From assembly GCA_937864815.1 (NCBI GenBank), contig CALMJY010000044.1:1-55268 (forward strand): DNA of 55,268 bases, in the 5' to 3' direction. The stretch's first letter is position 1; each line of letters opens with the position of its first letter. Position numbers and translations under genes: made by a program. Below are positions 43,360 to 52,954 of the stretch, piece by piece. The DNA is from an uncultured Bacteroidota bacterium (GTDB taxonomy: Bacteria; Bacteroidota; Bacteroidia; Bacteroidales; VadinHA17). The notes beneath the pieces were generated by a model. That model was not told the origin of the DNA. It saw nothing but the letters and a program-made list of their open reading frames with translations, and searched no databases.

Positions 43360-46300
43360 CCCCGGTGTTCAATTCCTTTGAATCTTTTTTATTCTGACGT
43401 CTCCAGATATCACCAAGCCTGTTATAATTTTTCCGGTATATATAACCTATGCCTGATTTTATTACTTCTCCTTCAAGAAGGTCCTCATAATTCTGCTGAC
43501 GGTAGACCTTCAGATATTTTGATCTTGCTGAATCGAGGGCATACTCAAATATGAAATTTTCGAGCATGTTGTTAGTTGGGGCTCCGGCCTGGCTGTTATC
43601 ATTCATTCTGCCTGAAACCATTACTGTACCCCTTTCATTGAACATTTCTTTTTTTACTTCGTATGTTAAGGAGGTATATGTCTGCTCGCCACCTCCTTCC
43701 TTTGCCCCGGTGTAAGTATCGATTCCAAATGAAAGATCCACACCTTTAATAGCCGATTTTGTGAGCTGATTGAGCTGTGATTCCCAGAACTGGTTTATCT
43801 GCTGGGTCACATAATCAGATGAACTTGCCATATTTGGCAACTCAACCCGTTCAAATATCAAAAGGTTTATTGCCTGCTTCATCCTTTCATCGGCAGATAA
43901 TGTATTGAATACGCTGGTTAAATACTGATCATTACTGCTGACATCAAACAGAATTTCTAGCTGTGAAAGTCTGTTAAAAATTTTCATATTGACAATGAAA
44001 TTTACTTCCCTGTTTTTACTGTCAACGGGATTATAGTATGACCCCCTTACCTTGCTTGTTGTTTCAATATTAAGTTCCGGATCATCTGCAGCCCCGTTCC
44101 ATTTTACAGAACTGCCGGTGGTGATTATAAAATCTTTCCGGGGCCATCCGGGAATCTTAAGTTCTGACTTTCCCTGGTTTATTCCATAGGTACCGCTCAG
44201 ACTTATTGTCCCGTTAGGAAGTGAGGCATAATTCAGAAAGCCTCCGCCGGTGATAGATATACCTATATCATAACCCCTCGATATTTCGAAGCTGAAAAGA
44301 CTGTTCGGGTTTACTTCAATGGAGGCCTCAATATTCGGAAATCTGGAAATCAGATTTACTTTGGGTTTTTCAGATCCGGCATCTTCATTAAGACTGGCAA
44401 ATGTAACTGTCTTTTCCGTTTCAGATACATTCAGGTTTTCCGTAAGCTTATATTTTACATTGGTTCCTTCTGCAAGGACAATACTTCCTGAAATAGCCGG
44501 TTTCTGGACAGGTCCTGTTACAGTAAGCCTGGAATCCACAAATACAGATCCGTTAAAAGCAGGATTTTTGCTGGCAGAGGTATTCATAACCTGCAAATGA
44601 TCGGATGTTATTTTTAAGTCAGCAGTAACATTTCCGGGCTGACTGAAGTCTATTTTACCGTTTAGACTCAGCTCCTTATTTAGTGAATCCAGAACTCTGA
44701 ATTGTTCGAATATCAGGTTGCTGTTTTCAATAAGGATATTATCGTCATCCAGAAAGAACATGGCATTGAGAGGTACAACCTTCAGTTCAGTGTTCCTTAT
44801 AATTATTTCACCATCCAGCCTTGGCTTTTCAGAAACAGATGCAATTTTAAGATTCCCGCTCACCTCACCTTTCAGACCGCTGACATACTTGGTGGTAAAT
44901 GATTCCAGCAAATTAAGGGGGATATCCCTTAATTCAGAGCTTATGCTGTTCTGCTTAGTCTTCCGGTCTGACCTTATGGTAATATCTAATCCGGAAGTAT
45001 CATTCAGAATGCTTCTTATTTCACCTGATGTATTTCCAAGGGTATCGCTGGTATAATTACCGTCGATACTAAGATCTCCAAGAATATTCCCCGATAGTTT
45101 CATCTGGTTCAGATCCATCCTGACATTCAGTTCATTCCCGTTTTTGCCCTGGTAATCAATAAGACCTGTCAGCTCGGCTTCATAACCAAATATGTTCATG
45201 CCCGGAATGGCCAGCATACTCAGCCAGACCTTTTCCAGTCCAAGAAAGAGCTTTTCAGATTTTCTGCCATAAAAATCGATTGTGTGATCACCGTTCTTCC
45301 AGTGAAGATCTGCAGTGAGATCTTTTCCTGAAGGGTCAATAACCAAAAACACACCTGGATTAACAGTCCAGTGATTACCATTTATTACCCATTCAGGCTG
45401 ATTTGTTATCATTTTTATGCTTTGGTCATCCTTGAAGGCAGCTCCAGAAATGCTGTACAACATAGTATCTTTTTTACTCACTGCCTTCAACCTGTAAAGA
45501 AGGGTATCCCCATCAGCTTCAATTTCAGCCCTCAGACCTGCAAGTGAAATACCTCTGAATCTTATGCTGTCTGATTTAAGTTGAAAAACAGAACTATCGG
45601 AATGACTGTTAAAATTCATAACAATGGAATAACTGCTGCTCGTTCCCAGCTTAATCCTGTCAACAGTCATATCAGCTCTTGCCGTCCCTTCAGGATCCTT
45701 GGTTATAAAAACTTTGATTCTGTTATAACTGAGGCCAGAGTCACTTATGAAAAGGCCTAAAAGAGGATCATAGGTTGTCTCAAGAGAGAAGTTCAGGGCC
45801 GGAAGTACCGAAACAAAAGGTATCCTGTTGCTTACCGTTGAATCGACAAGGTAGAAGCCTTTTATTCGGTTTCCTGAAAAAATGCCGGCTATATCGTCCA
45901 GAGAGCCTGAAAGTCTGAGATCTGCCTTAGCAAAGTCAGTTTTAAGGCTTCCGGTGACCAGACTGTCACCTGAATGAAACCTGATTGCCAGACTGTCAAG
46001 TTTCTCAGTCTGTGATCCATTGCTGACAACTAGATCTTTAATGGAGCCTGAAGCTTCTATTTCGCTTCCGGATCTTCGGAGAGCTGCATCCAGGAATCCT
46101 CTGGCAGTTATTCCCCTGTAGATATTCAGTTTTCCTGCATCGGCATCAAAACTGCCCGAAAGAGTTGCATCTGTCAAAGTTTTTTGAAGGGCAGCTGTGC
46201 CTTTAAGATCAAGTAAAAGAGATGGATCGACAGAGCGCAGGGAATAGTCAAACATACCATTATCACCCGATACTTCGGCATTAATTCCATGATATAAATA

Positions 46301-48328
46301 TCCCCTGTAATTCGCAGAATCAACTTTAACAGATGCCTTCAGTTCAATTTTTTCAGGTGAATATTCCCGGCCCGATATATTAAGTCTGCCTGAGATCCTT
46401 CCCAGGTCTTTCATCCCGGTAAGCTTTCCGGCCTCCAGGCCTGAATAATCCATTTGCAGTTTATATCTTTTATCTTTCAGACTGAAAGAACCTGTAGCTT
46501 CAATATTACCTGACATTCCCCCGAGACTGATAAGAAAATCCTGTGAAGTTAAGTTCCCCTCCAGCTTCCCCTTGAGTGAAGTTGGTTCGAAATCAGGTAA
46601 GTCTGACGGAGATCCTTTAAACAGAAGGATTTCCTCAATTCGCGAGGCTGTTATCGGACTGGTCTGAAAACCGATATTTATCCTGGCAGAATCAGGATTT
46701 AAAATATCTTTAATTTGTCCGTTAAATGAAAGGCTGTTGCCTGCAGGAGTCCTGAAATTCAGATCCCTGATACAAAGTGAATCTGAAGTGCCGGTTATGT
46801 TACAGTTTAACACGAGTTTTAATTTGCTCTCCCGCCAGGGAGTGGATTTTTCATTATGTGTTGGGAGGAATGCAAGAATGTCAACCAATGACACTTCTGT
46901 CTTATCAACATTCAGGGAAAAGGGAACATTTTTCCATGATCTTAATATGGCAGCCAGATCATCTTCTGCTTCAATCCTGAAATGGATACTGCTCAGTTCA
47001 GTCACCAAGCTGGATTGAAGCGTAGTGTAACGTGTTGAATCAGAATGAAATGAAATCTCACCATTATCCAGTCTTAAACCGTTATCCAGGACCAGTGTAA
47101 TACCGTTCATTGTGAAACCTGATTCGGAACTGCTAAGATTAATGTCGGTCATTTCAGCTGATAATCCGGCTATCTGAAGGATTGGTTTTTCAGTTAAAGA
47201 TGCTGATGTGTCTGCAAATGACCCTGAGTTATAAAATCCGTTGTTAAACTTTACATTTTTACCTGAAATAATCCACGGTCCGGGGAAGAAGGAGGAGGCT
47301 GTCTCAGAAGCAACTTTATTTAAATACACCCCTAAATCCCCCAGGGGGGACTTATTGAATGACAAAGGATTGTAAAGCCCCCCTTGGGGGGTTTGGGGGT
47401 TAATACCTGCTTCTGAGACAACCTCATTCTTTCCTGTTTCAGAGGGTGAGGAAAATACCTCGACACCGGGCTCCTCCAGAGAAAGACTGATTGCAGAAAT
47501 CCTTTTACCTGCAAGTTCAAATCCTGCCTCTGAAATATTGCTTTTGCCCATGTAAAAATCAATTTGCTGCTTATTCTGCGGCTGAAGGAGAGTGAACTTT
47601 ATATCTTTCAGATTGCCTCTCCGAAGTTTAAATTTCCAGTCGGCCGGAGTTATTTTTAAAGTATCGGTTTCTGGAGCAGATTGTAAAAGCTCAACCCCTC
47701 CAATGGCATTTTCAAGATCTATATAATCAGCAAAGATTTCCTTTTCCTGGAGTGAGAACCTGTCAATACCAATTTTCAGATTTTCAACATATTGAAATAC
47801 GCTGGTTCCATTCTTTTTATCATTGAAGGTGAAACGGATATTCTTCAGACTGACATTATTAATGCCGATATCCGGTATTTTTCCGGGAGTGCTGTCTGGT
47901 TTTTTTGTATTTTCTTCACCTGAGAAGGCCCTGACAAGATTAAGATTACCTGTAGTGCTGTCGATTGACAGATTCACAACCGCATCAATAATCGAGATGT
48001 TGTCAACTTTAATTTTTTTGAAAACAAGTGGCAGCATTTTTACAGAAACTTTTATCATGCCTGCATAAATAACTGTATCAGATTTATTTATAATTAATTC
48101 CGGTTTGGTGATTCCTACTCTGCCGTCGATAAGCAATGTTACCTTTTCAACATGCAATGGGATATTTTTCTGAATAAAGGCATTATTTACCTTTGAGGTA
48201 ATGAACCTTTGCACGAATGGCAGGTTTACACCGGCCAGCACCACGACGAAAAGTATTGCCAGAGAGAATATGAGGTATTTAACAAAGGCAAGAACCCTGT
48301 TAAACAGTTTAAAAAAGGTTAGCATCAT
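43349..48328 (-). CDS. tamB: TamB translocation/assembly module protein
   Basis: 1659 residues. One N-terminal membrane anchor (about 12-35, FVKYLIFSLAILFVVVLAGV) is followed by a very long repetitive beta structure (AsmA-like at the start, KSDTVIYAGMIKVSVKMLPL). The C-terminal DUF490/TamB domain (about 1150-1640) contains GGFLNYASLPNGTISLSGTY and ISGSIVLAEGTNVKYKL. It spans the periplasm and carries lipid or substrate to TamL. Residues about 310-334 are encoded by a palindromic repeat (47328-47401) without breaking the frame. Confidence 0.93.
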   Translation of the reverse strand: MMLTFFKLFNRVLAFVKYLIFSLAILFVVVLAGVNLPFVQRFITSKVNNAFIQKNIPLHVEKVTLLIDGRVGITKPELIINKSDTVIYAGMIKVSVKMLPLVFKKIKVDNISIIDAVVNLSIDSTTGNLNLVRAFSGEENTKKPDSTPGKIPDIGINNVSLKNIRFTFNDKKNGTSVFQYVENLKIGIDRFSLQEKEIFADYIDLENAIGGVELLQSAPETDTLKITPADWKFKLRRGNLKDIKFTLLQPQNKQQIDFYMGKSNISEAGFELAGKRISAISLSLEEPGVEVFSSPSETGKNEVVSEAGINPQTPQGGLYNPLSFNKSPLGDLGVYLNKVASETASSFFPGPWIISGKNVKFNNGFYNSGSFADTSASLTEKPILQIAGLSAEMTDINLSSSESGFTMNGITLVLDNGLRLDNGEISFHSDSTRYTTLQSSLVTELSSIHFRIEAEDDLAAILRSWKNVPFSLNVDKTEVSLVDILAFLPTHNEKSTPWRESKLKLVLNCNITGTSDSLCIRDLNFRTPAGNSLSFNGQIKDILNPDSARINIGFQTSPITASRIEEILLFKGSPSDLPDFEPTSLKGKLEGNLTSQDFLISLGGMSGNIEATGSFSLKDKRYKLQMDYSGLEAGKLTGMKDLGRISGRLNISGREYSPEKIELKASVKVDSANYRGYLYHGINAEVSGDNGMFDYSLRSVDPSLLLDLKGTAALQKTLTDATLSGSFDADAGKLNIYRGITARGFLDAALRRSGSEIEASGSIKDLVVSNGSQTEKLDSLAIRFHSGDSLVTGSLKTDFAKADLRLSGSLDDIAGIFSGNRIKGFYLVDSTVSNRIPFVSVLPALNFSLETTYDPLLGLFISDSGLSYNRIKVFITKDPEGTARADMTVDRIKLGTSSSYSIVMNFNSHSDSSVFQLKSDSIRFRGISLAGLRAEIEADGDTLLYRLKAVSKKDTMLYSISGAAFKDDQSIKMITNQPEWVINGNHWTVNPGVFLVIDPSGKDLTADLHWKNGDHTIDFYGRKSEKLFLGLEKVWLSMLAIPGMNIFGYEAELTGLIDYQGKNGNELNVRMDLNQMKLSGNILGDLSIDGNYTSDTLGNTSGEIRSILNDTSGLDITIRSDRKTKQNSISSELRDIPLNLLESFTTKYVSGLKGEVSGNLKIASVSEKPRLDGEIIIRNTELKVVPLNAMFFLDDDNILIENSNLIFEQFRVLDSLNKELSLNGKIDFSQPGNVTADLKITSDHLQVMNTSASKNPAFNGSVFVDSRLTVTGPVQKPAISGSIVLAEGTNVKYKLTENLNVSETEKTVTFASLNEDAGSEKPKVNLISRFPNIEASIEVNPNSLFSFEISRGYDIGISITGGGFLNYASLPNGTISLSGTYGINQGKSELKIPGWPRKDFIITTGSSVKWNGAADDPELNIETTSKVRGSYYNPVDSKNREVNFIVNMKIFNRLSQLEILFDVSSNDQYLTSVFNTLSADERMKQAINLLIFERVELPNMASSSDYVTQQINQFWESQLNQLTKSAIKGVDLSFGIDTYTGAKEGGGEQTYTSLTYEVKKEMFNERGTVMVSGRMNDNSQAGAPTNNMLENFIFEYALDSARSKYLKVYRQQNYEDLLEGEVIKSGIGYIYRKNYNRLGDIWRRQNKKDSKELNTGDEQ
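47328..47401. repeat. Palindromic element inside tamB, read in frame
   Basis: 74 bp: left arm ACCCCTAAATCCCCCAGGGG (from 47328) and right arm ending GGGGGGTTTGGGGGTT (47386-47401), inverted to each other across a 20-bp centre. The arms match those of 36080-36223. On the tamB strand it is read NPQTPQGGLYNPLSFNKSPL then GDLGVY with no stop. Confidence 0.88.
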
Positions 48329-48372
48329 TCAAATTTACTACATATTTCCTTCCTTTTTCTATTTATAGTTAA

Positions 48373-48406
48373 TTGTAATATTAGACGGGGAGGTTTAATA
48401 TTTTTG
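48373..48406 (+). promoter_or_regulatory. Promoter-like sequence of 48452 gene
   Basis: TTG (48373-48375) and TATTTTTG (48399-48406), spacer 23 bases, longer than usual. The transcript would start near 48411, about 40 bases before the ATG. Confidence 0.4.
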
Positions 48407-48451
48407 AAAAAAATAGATTATTTTAGTGTCCTCATTTAAAAAAATAAATCT

Positions 48452-48916
48452 ATGAAAAAGGTAACATTATTATTTGCTGCGTTATTAATGTTTGCATATG
48501 TAAACGCACAGTCTGCAAAGGAAGAACTTGATCTGATGCAGGCTGCATTCGGCATGGAGAAAAAAGCCATGGTTGCTGAGTTTGTAAAAGTTGATGCAGC
48601 TCAGAAAGATGCTTTCTGGAAATTATATGATGAATATGAAACAGCCCGTAAGGACCTTGGAGCAAAGAGGGTTCAGCTGCTGGACAAGTATGCCACTGAA
48701 TTTGATAAGCTTACGAATGAATCTATGGATAAAATGTTAACTGAGACCATTGATCTTCAGAAGAAGACAGATGCTCTCATATTATCATATACAAACAAGA
48801 TTAAAAAGGTAACCAGTCCTGTTGTGGCTTTTCAGTTTTACCAGGTAGAAAACTATATTCTTTCAGGTATCCGTCTTTCAATACTCGAAGCGCTTCCTCT
48901 TCCTGATCTGAAATAA
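48452..48916 (+). CDS. Small secreted helical protein, unknown function
   Basis: 154 residues with a signal peptide (1-20, ending YVNAQS). The mature part is almost wholly helical and charged (EELDLMQAAFGMEKKAMVAE; FWKLYDEYETARKDLGAKRV), resembling small periplasmic helical-hairpin proteins of the LTXXQ/Spy-like type, but without a clear LTxxQ motif. A chaperone-like role is only a guess. Its own promoter-like box and a strong terminator show it is a single-gene unit. Confidence 0.75.
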   Translation: MKKVTLLFAALLMFAYVNAQSAKEELDLMQAAFGMEKKAMVAEFVKVDAAQKDAFWKLYDEYETARKDLGAKRVQLLDKYATEFDKLTNESMDKMLTETIDLQKKTDALILSYTNKIKKVTSPVVAFQFYQVENYILSGIRLSILEALPLPDLK

Positions 48917-48947
48917 TGAATTCAGAATAGAATAAGGTTTAAATATT

Positions 48948-48982
48948 AATCCGGACAGCGACTATCTGGCCGGATTTTTTTT
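48948..48982 (+). terminator. Rho-independent terminator
   Basis: AATCCGG (48948-48954) pairs with CCGGATT (48970-48976) and a run of Ts follows to 48982. It ends the 48452 transcript. Confidence 0.85.
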
Positions 48983-49049
48983 GCAATATGTTTTCACTGG
49001 TTTTACTTGAAATTAGAATACCGGTTTTGACAATAAAAATTACTGAAAG

Positions 49050-49766
49050 ATGAAAAGATATTTATTGGCTTTTGTTTTCATGGTAACAGGCTATGTGGCT
49101 AATTCACAGATCCTCATTTCCCTTTTGCTTGGAGATGTCCTGAATTCAGATAAAATTGAATTCGGGTTAGACGGCGGAGTAAACTTCGCTAAAATTGCCA
49201 ACCTTGAACCGAGTGAATCTCTCAGAATATTTAACCTGGGTTTCTATTTTGATATCAGGCTGAAACAGCAGCTGATGTTGCATACAGGTGTCCTTGTAAA
49301 ATCTAACCAGGGTGCAGATAAACTCAATACATACCCGATAAATAATCCATATCTGAATAGTTTATTCTCATCCGGATCCGGATATGTTACCAGGAAAATC
49401 AACAACTTCAGTGTCCCGATATTGATGAAATACAGGTTTGCCACTCTTTTTCATGTTGAGGCAGGTCCTATGCTTGCTCTCAGGACCAGAGGCTATGACG
49501 AATTTAAAATTTCGGTTGTTGATGATGATGATACCAGTTACAAAGTCGACATAAAGGATAATTACAAACGGATAGATGCGGGTATTATGTGTGGTGCCGG
49601 TATGAAGTTATCAAAAGTCCCCAAGAGTTCACAAATAGGAATCAGATACTATTATGGTCTTATTGATCCTCTGAAGGTTAATTCAGGAGATGCCCAGAAT
49701 TTCTCATCGCTTTATCTATATTTCTCAATCCCCATAGGAGTAACCAGTACTGTAATAGAAAATTAG
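49050..49766 (+). CDS. Outer-membrane beta-barrel protein (PorT-like)
   Basis: 238 residues with signal peptide (1-19, ending VANSQI). Pattern of small barrels: LDGGVNFAKI, LGFYFDIRLKQQLMLHTGVL, FSVPILMKYRF, VEAGPMLALRTRG, GAGMKLSKV and SSLYLYFSIPI. This matches the outer membrane protein beta-barrel 2 (PorT-type) group of Bacteroidota. Exact role unknown. Confidence 0.82.
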   Translation: MKRYLLAFVFMVTGYVANSQILISLLLGDVLNSDKIEFGLDGGVNFAKIANLEPSESLRIFNLGFYFDIRLKQQLMLHTGVLVKSNQGADKLNTYPINNPYLNSLFSSGSGYVTRKINNFSVPILMKYRFATLFHVEAGPMLALRTRGYDEFKISVVDDDDTSYKVDIKDNYKRIDAGIMCGAGMKLSKVPKSSQIGIRYYYGLIDPLKVNSGDAQNFSSLYLYFSIPIGVTSTVIEN

Positions 49767-49797
49767 TACCTTTCATTAATATTTAAATGTTGTGAAA

Positions 49798-50880
49798 ATG
49801 GAAAGCAGGGATGAGAAGAACTTTATAATGGAGAACAAAAGTATTGACCTCACGCTAAGGATCATGTTAATAGCAGGTCTATTTGCCTGGTGTATAATGA
49901 TCATTCTTCCCTTTGTAATCCCTGTGCTTTGGGGAGTTATCCTTGCCATAACATTATTCCCCTTATACAGCAAGTTTCTTATTCTCTTCAGGGGAAGAAG
50001 AGTACTCGCAAGCTCTGTCACTTCGGGCATACTTCTTGTGATATTAATTGTACCTTCTGCCTGGCTCATATCTGCAGTTGTGGAAGGTACGCGTTTATTC
50101 ATCGAATCAATCCGGTCGAATACTCTTAAGATACCTGCTCCTGATCCGGCTGTGGCAAATTGGCCAGTGATTGGCGATCCGATATACAATGTATGGCTGG
50201 CGCTTACCACTAATCTTGAAGCTTCAATCATAAAATACAGTGAGCAAATATTAAAGCTGAGTGACAGATTTTTTCTTGCTCTCACTAATTTTGCTTCAGG
50301 TCTGGGGATGTTTCTTCTGTCTGTAATCATAGCCGGAATTTTCATGGCCGGCAGCGGGAAATCGGGAAAATCAATCAGTAGCTTTGCCTTAAGGATAGGC
50401 GGTAAACAAGGTGAGGAGTTTATAAAAATTATAATACTTACAGTCCGCAATGTTGCCAAAGGAATTCTAGGTGTTGCATTTATGCAGTTCATGCTGCTTG
50501 GTGCGGCTTTTGTCCTTGCTAAGATTCCCTTTGCAGGCCTGTGGGCAGTCATCGTTCTTCTGCTGGCGATCGTTCAGCTACCTTCAGGTATTGTAGGCAT
50601 TCCGGTTATGATTTACCTCTTCACAACGAGGGAGCCTCTGCCTGCTGTTTTATGGTCGGTGCTGATAGTTGTATTATCATTAAGTGATAACATCCTGAAG
50701 CCATGGCTTATGGGAATGGGAGCTCCTGTCCCTATGATAGTGATTTTCCTGGGCGCCATAGGAGGTATGCTCATGTCGGGATTCCTCGGGCTTTTTACAG
50801 GAGCAATTATTCTTTCTCTTGGTTATAAGCTGGCAACTATGTGGATGAATGGCGATATAGCAGAAACTAAAGCTGATTGA
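49798..50880 (+). CDS. AI-2E family transporter
   Basis: 360 residues from the ATG at 49798; a GTG two codons upstream and an ATG at 49828 are alternatives, the latter closest to where homology-like sequence begins (IDLTLRIMLIAGLFAWCIMI). About eight membrane helices, with the C-terminal motif region (SDNILKPWLMGMGAPVPMIV; GFLGLFTGAIILSLGYKL) characteristic of the family once linked to AI-2 export (TqsA) and also containing Na+/H+ antiporters. It is the last gene before the accessory stretch. Confidence 0.9.
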   Translation: MESRDEKNFIMENKSIDLTLRIMLIAGLFAWCIMIILPFVIPVLWGVILAITLFPLYSKFLILFRGRRVLASSVTSGILLVILIVPSAWLISAVVEGTRLFIESIRSNTLKIPAPDPAVANWPVIGDPIYNVWLALTTNLEASIIKYSEQILKLSDRFFLALTNFASGLGMFLLSVIIAGIFMAGSGKSGKSISSFALRIGGKQGEEFIKIIILTVRNVAKGILGVAFMQFMLLGAAFVLAKIPFAGLWAVIVLLLAIVQLPSGIVGIPVMIYLFTTREPLPAVLWSVLIVVLSLSDNILKPWLMGMGAPVPMIVIFLGAIGGMLMSGFLGLFTGAIILSLGYKLATMWMNGDIAETKAD

Positions 50881-50931
50881 AGAGAAGAATCTATGAGTTC
50901 TGTAATAATACGTCCGGTCGTAAGAAAAGTA

Positions 50932-51141
50932 CATCCGGCCGTCAGCATCACACTGTCACCCGTCAGCGCCTTACTGTAACACCCCAGCAGCCCACTGTCA
51001 CCGGCCAGCACCAGGCTCTCACCCGTCATTATTCGACTGTAACTCTTTAGCAGGCCACTTTCACCCGCCAGCATTCGACTGTCACTCGTCAGCCGCCGAC
51101 TGTTACCAGCCAGCCCCTGACTGTCACATGCTTCAGACTTG
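50932..51141. repeat. 21-bp degenerate tandem array
   Basis: Ten consecutive units with exact 21-base spacing (unit starts at 50932, 50953 and every 21 bases to 51121). Consensus on the plus strand is about CTGTCACCCGTCAGCATTCGA, with many substitutions but no indels. On the minus strand the array is an open frame of heptapeptides of the type LAGDSRL/LTGDSVM. No start signal or flanking gene supports its translation. The stretch 51142-51241 holds nothing else. Confidence 0.9.
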
Positions 51142-51241
51142 GTTTTAAATCCTATAGGTACATAAGGAAATTTGGCAAAAACCAAAACAGCCTCAAATCT
51201 CGAAAGACATTTTTCATCTCACCAAAATGGAAGTTAGTGTA

Positions 51242-51306
51242 TGAAGAATTATTCCCTTTTGTTAACCCGGGGCAAGTTTTTTTCATAGCCCCATCCGTCT
51301 TAGTGG
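51242..51306. repeat. Dispersed direct repeat, copy 1
   Basis: The block CCTTTTGTTAACCCGGGGC, then TTTTTCATAGCCCCATCCGT, is shared with 52955-53020. A short GGGGC/GCCCC stem can form. It lies 100 bp downstream of the AraC-type gene on that gene's strand. Confidence 0.8.
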
Positions 51307-51406
51307 TTCGTACTTTTTAAAAATCTTGTTTAATTGAAAGCCTCCTATATGGCAATACCTTTTTACATTCATTTGCTTCTTAATTCTCTGCTATTATTTA
51401 CAAGCA

Positions 51407-52297
51407 TCAAGCAGTCTCTAAGGATATTGTTATTTCTCTATCAATCTTAGAATAAGAAGTTGTTGCAGGATTATTTGTTAGAAATTCTACAACAAATGAA
51501 TTCTTGATACGGTAACCACTATGTGGAAGCCACAAGTCGTAAAAAGTATGCAGTCCTTGAAATGTCTGTTTGGAATTACCTCTTAAATGAAAGCTGGCGT
51601 ATTTGCCGCCCTCTACTGTCAGACTGCTTATTTCGTCAGGAATCTTCTGTTGGATATTAACAAGCACTGCTGCACAATACCGATCCTGATGAGGATAAAT
51701 GAGTCCTGCAAACTTGGGTTTCGAAGCAATTAAGTTGTTAACCTCTGCTAACTGCATGATTTTTATGAATGCAAGCCTGATTTTGTCATTGTCTGATAAA
51801 GGTGCTTTTATATAGATAAATCTTGTTGTTGGAATACGCAGTACTTTAACATCTAACTTTTGTTTCCATCGCCTGTCGTTGTATACATTGTCATGGTTTT
51901 GGATACTCTCTTTTGGGTCTTGCATCTTTTTAACTGAAAACTCTCCAATTGGTGTTGTCTGGCGAAGCTGTCCAGCAGAAATTCCAAAGTAATTTTTAAA
52001 TGTCCTTGCAAAAACTGAAGATGAAGAAAAACCGTTCTCCAAAGCTATTCCCTTTATTGACTTATGTCTATGCAATAGAACCGAGTGGGCGACTTTCTCC
52101 AGCCGCAGCTTATTCAGGTATTGCTTAGGTGAAGTGCCAACTACTTCTTTAAATATTTTTTGAAAATGAAAAGGTGAGTAGTTGGCGACTGATGCTAATT
52201 TTTCCAGGGCATATGAACCAATCAGATCGTCTGAAATGAAATTGAGAACCTTGTTTACTCTTTTTACATGGTCCTTGGAAATTTCATTTTGCTTCAT
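51407..52297 (-). CDS. AraC-family regulator with GyrI-like effector domain
   Basis: 296 residues. Two helix-turn-helix units at about 12-110 (LEKLASVANYSPFHFQKIFK; IKGIALENGFSSSSVFARTF). The C-terminal half (about 130-295; KVLRIPTTRFIYIKAPLSDN; YPHQDRYCAAVLVNI; GGKYASFHLRGN) is a GyrI-like small-molecule-binding domain, as in Rob/SbmC-type regulators that sense drugs or amphipathic compounds. It overlaps the small membrane protein gene by 14 bases. Confidence 0.92.
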   Translation of the reverse strand: MKQNEISKDHVKRVNKVLNFISDDLIGSYALEKLASVANYSPFHFQKIFKEVVGTSPKQYLNKLRLEKVAHSVLLHRHKSIKGIALENGFSSSSVFARTFKNYFGISAGQLRQTTPIGEFSVKKMQDPKESIQNHDNVYNDRRWKQKLDVKVLRIPTTRFIYIKAPLSDNDKIRLAFIKIMQLAEVNNLIASKPKFAGLIYPHQDRYCAAVLVNIQQKIPDEISSLTVEGGKYASFHLRGNSKQTFQGLHTFYDLWLPHSGYRIKNSFVVEFLTNNPATTSYSKIDREITISLETA

Positions 52298-52538
52298 GGT
52301 TGATATTCTGAATTATTTCATGGTGAATGTTGCCAGCAGTTCCAGAATGAAAGTGGTGGACAATTCCATGAATTACAGTAGCAAAGAAAAACACATGTAA
52401 TAATACAACAATTGTCTTACTAATATGAGAATACCATTTGGCAAGTTGCTGTTTGCCTACATAAATGTGGAGTGCAACGGCACCAGTCAAAGCTAAAAGT
52501 TGAAGGGTTAATAAACCCAGGATTTGGATGTGAATCAT
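52284..52538 (-). CDS. Small His-rich membrane protein
   Basis: 84 residues, two membrane helices (about 5-25, ILGLLTLQLLALTGAVALHI; about 41-62, TIVVLLHVFFFATVIHGIVH). Histidines are frequent, especially VIHGIVHHFHSGTAGNIHHE, suggesting metal or haem contact, but no known motif is formed. It is translationally coupled to the AraC-type regulator and could be its target or its signal input. A TACATTTG -7-like box lies at 52593-52600 on this strand. Confidence 0.65.
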   Translation of the reverse strand: MIHIQILGLLTLQLLALTGAVALHIYVGKQQLAKWYSHISKTIVVLLHVFFFATVIHGIVHHFHSGTAGNIHHEIIQNINHEAK

Positions 52539-52600
52539 GATTGCTTAAATTTTAAAGTTTGACATTTAAATTATGGAGCAAATATTCAAAATCAAATGTA

Positions 52601-52735
52601 TTAAGTGTTCCCATTTCTTGTCAGATAGTTTGCAAATCTTGCGATTGTGTCGTTTAATTTTTCTTCGTTTTTCACTGCAAGATTGAAATATATTGACCAG
52701 GACTCACCTTTTTTTGAAGAGTTATTCTTAACGAT
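52601..52735 (-). pseudogene. C-terminal gene remnant, unknown family
   Basis: A 44-codon frame with no start codon, closed upstream by TAA (52736-52738). It reads GESWSIYFNLAVKNEEKLND then TIARFANYLTRNGNT and stop. The composition is protein-like and unlike the random frames around it. I do not recognise the family. It lies between the two dispersed direct repeats. Confidence 0.4.
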
Positions 52736-52868
52736 TTAACTGATTATCAAATCAGTGATGTATGACCACTAACTTGTTTTTAGTGTTATTGTTCTTGTTC
52801 TTAAACTCTTCCTCATGAATTGCAGTATTGTTAATTTATTAACAGACATGATATCGTGGCTTTACAAT

Positions 52869-52931
52869 CCTTTTAAAACCAGTTTTGCAGGAACAAAATT
52901 TGATAGATCGCTAATAGCCTGATTTTAAAGG
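52869..52931. repeat. Imperfect inverted repeat
   Basis: CCTTTTAAAACCAG (52869-52882) is inverted at 52918-52931 as CCTGATTTTAAAGG, with a 35-bp centre. No U-run. The remainder of 52736-52954 shows nothing else. Confidence 0.4.
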
Positions 52932-52954
52932 ATTTTTTAAGAAGTTAATAAGAG

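Noticed and set aside
50932-51141. Evenly spaced repeats as a CRISPR array
   Set aside because: The repeats are contiguous 21-bp units with no spacers, the units are diverged, and no cas gene is present.
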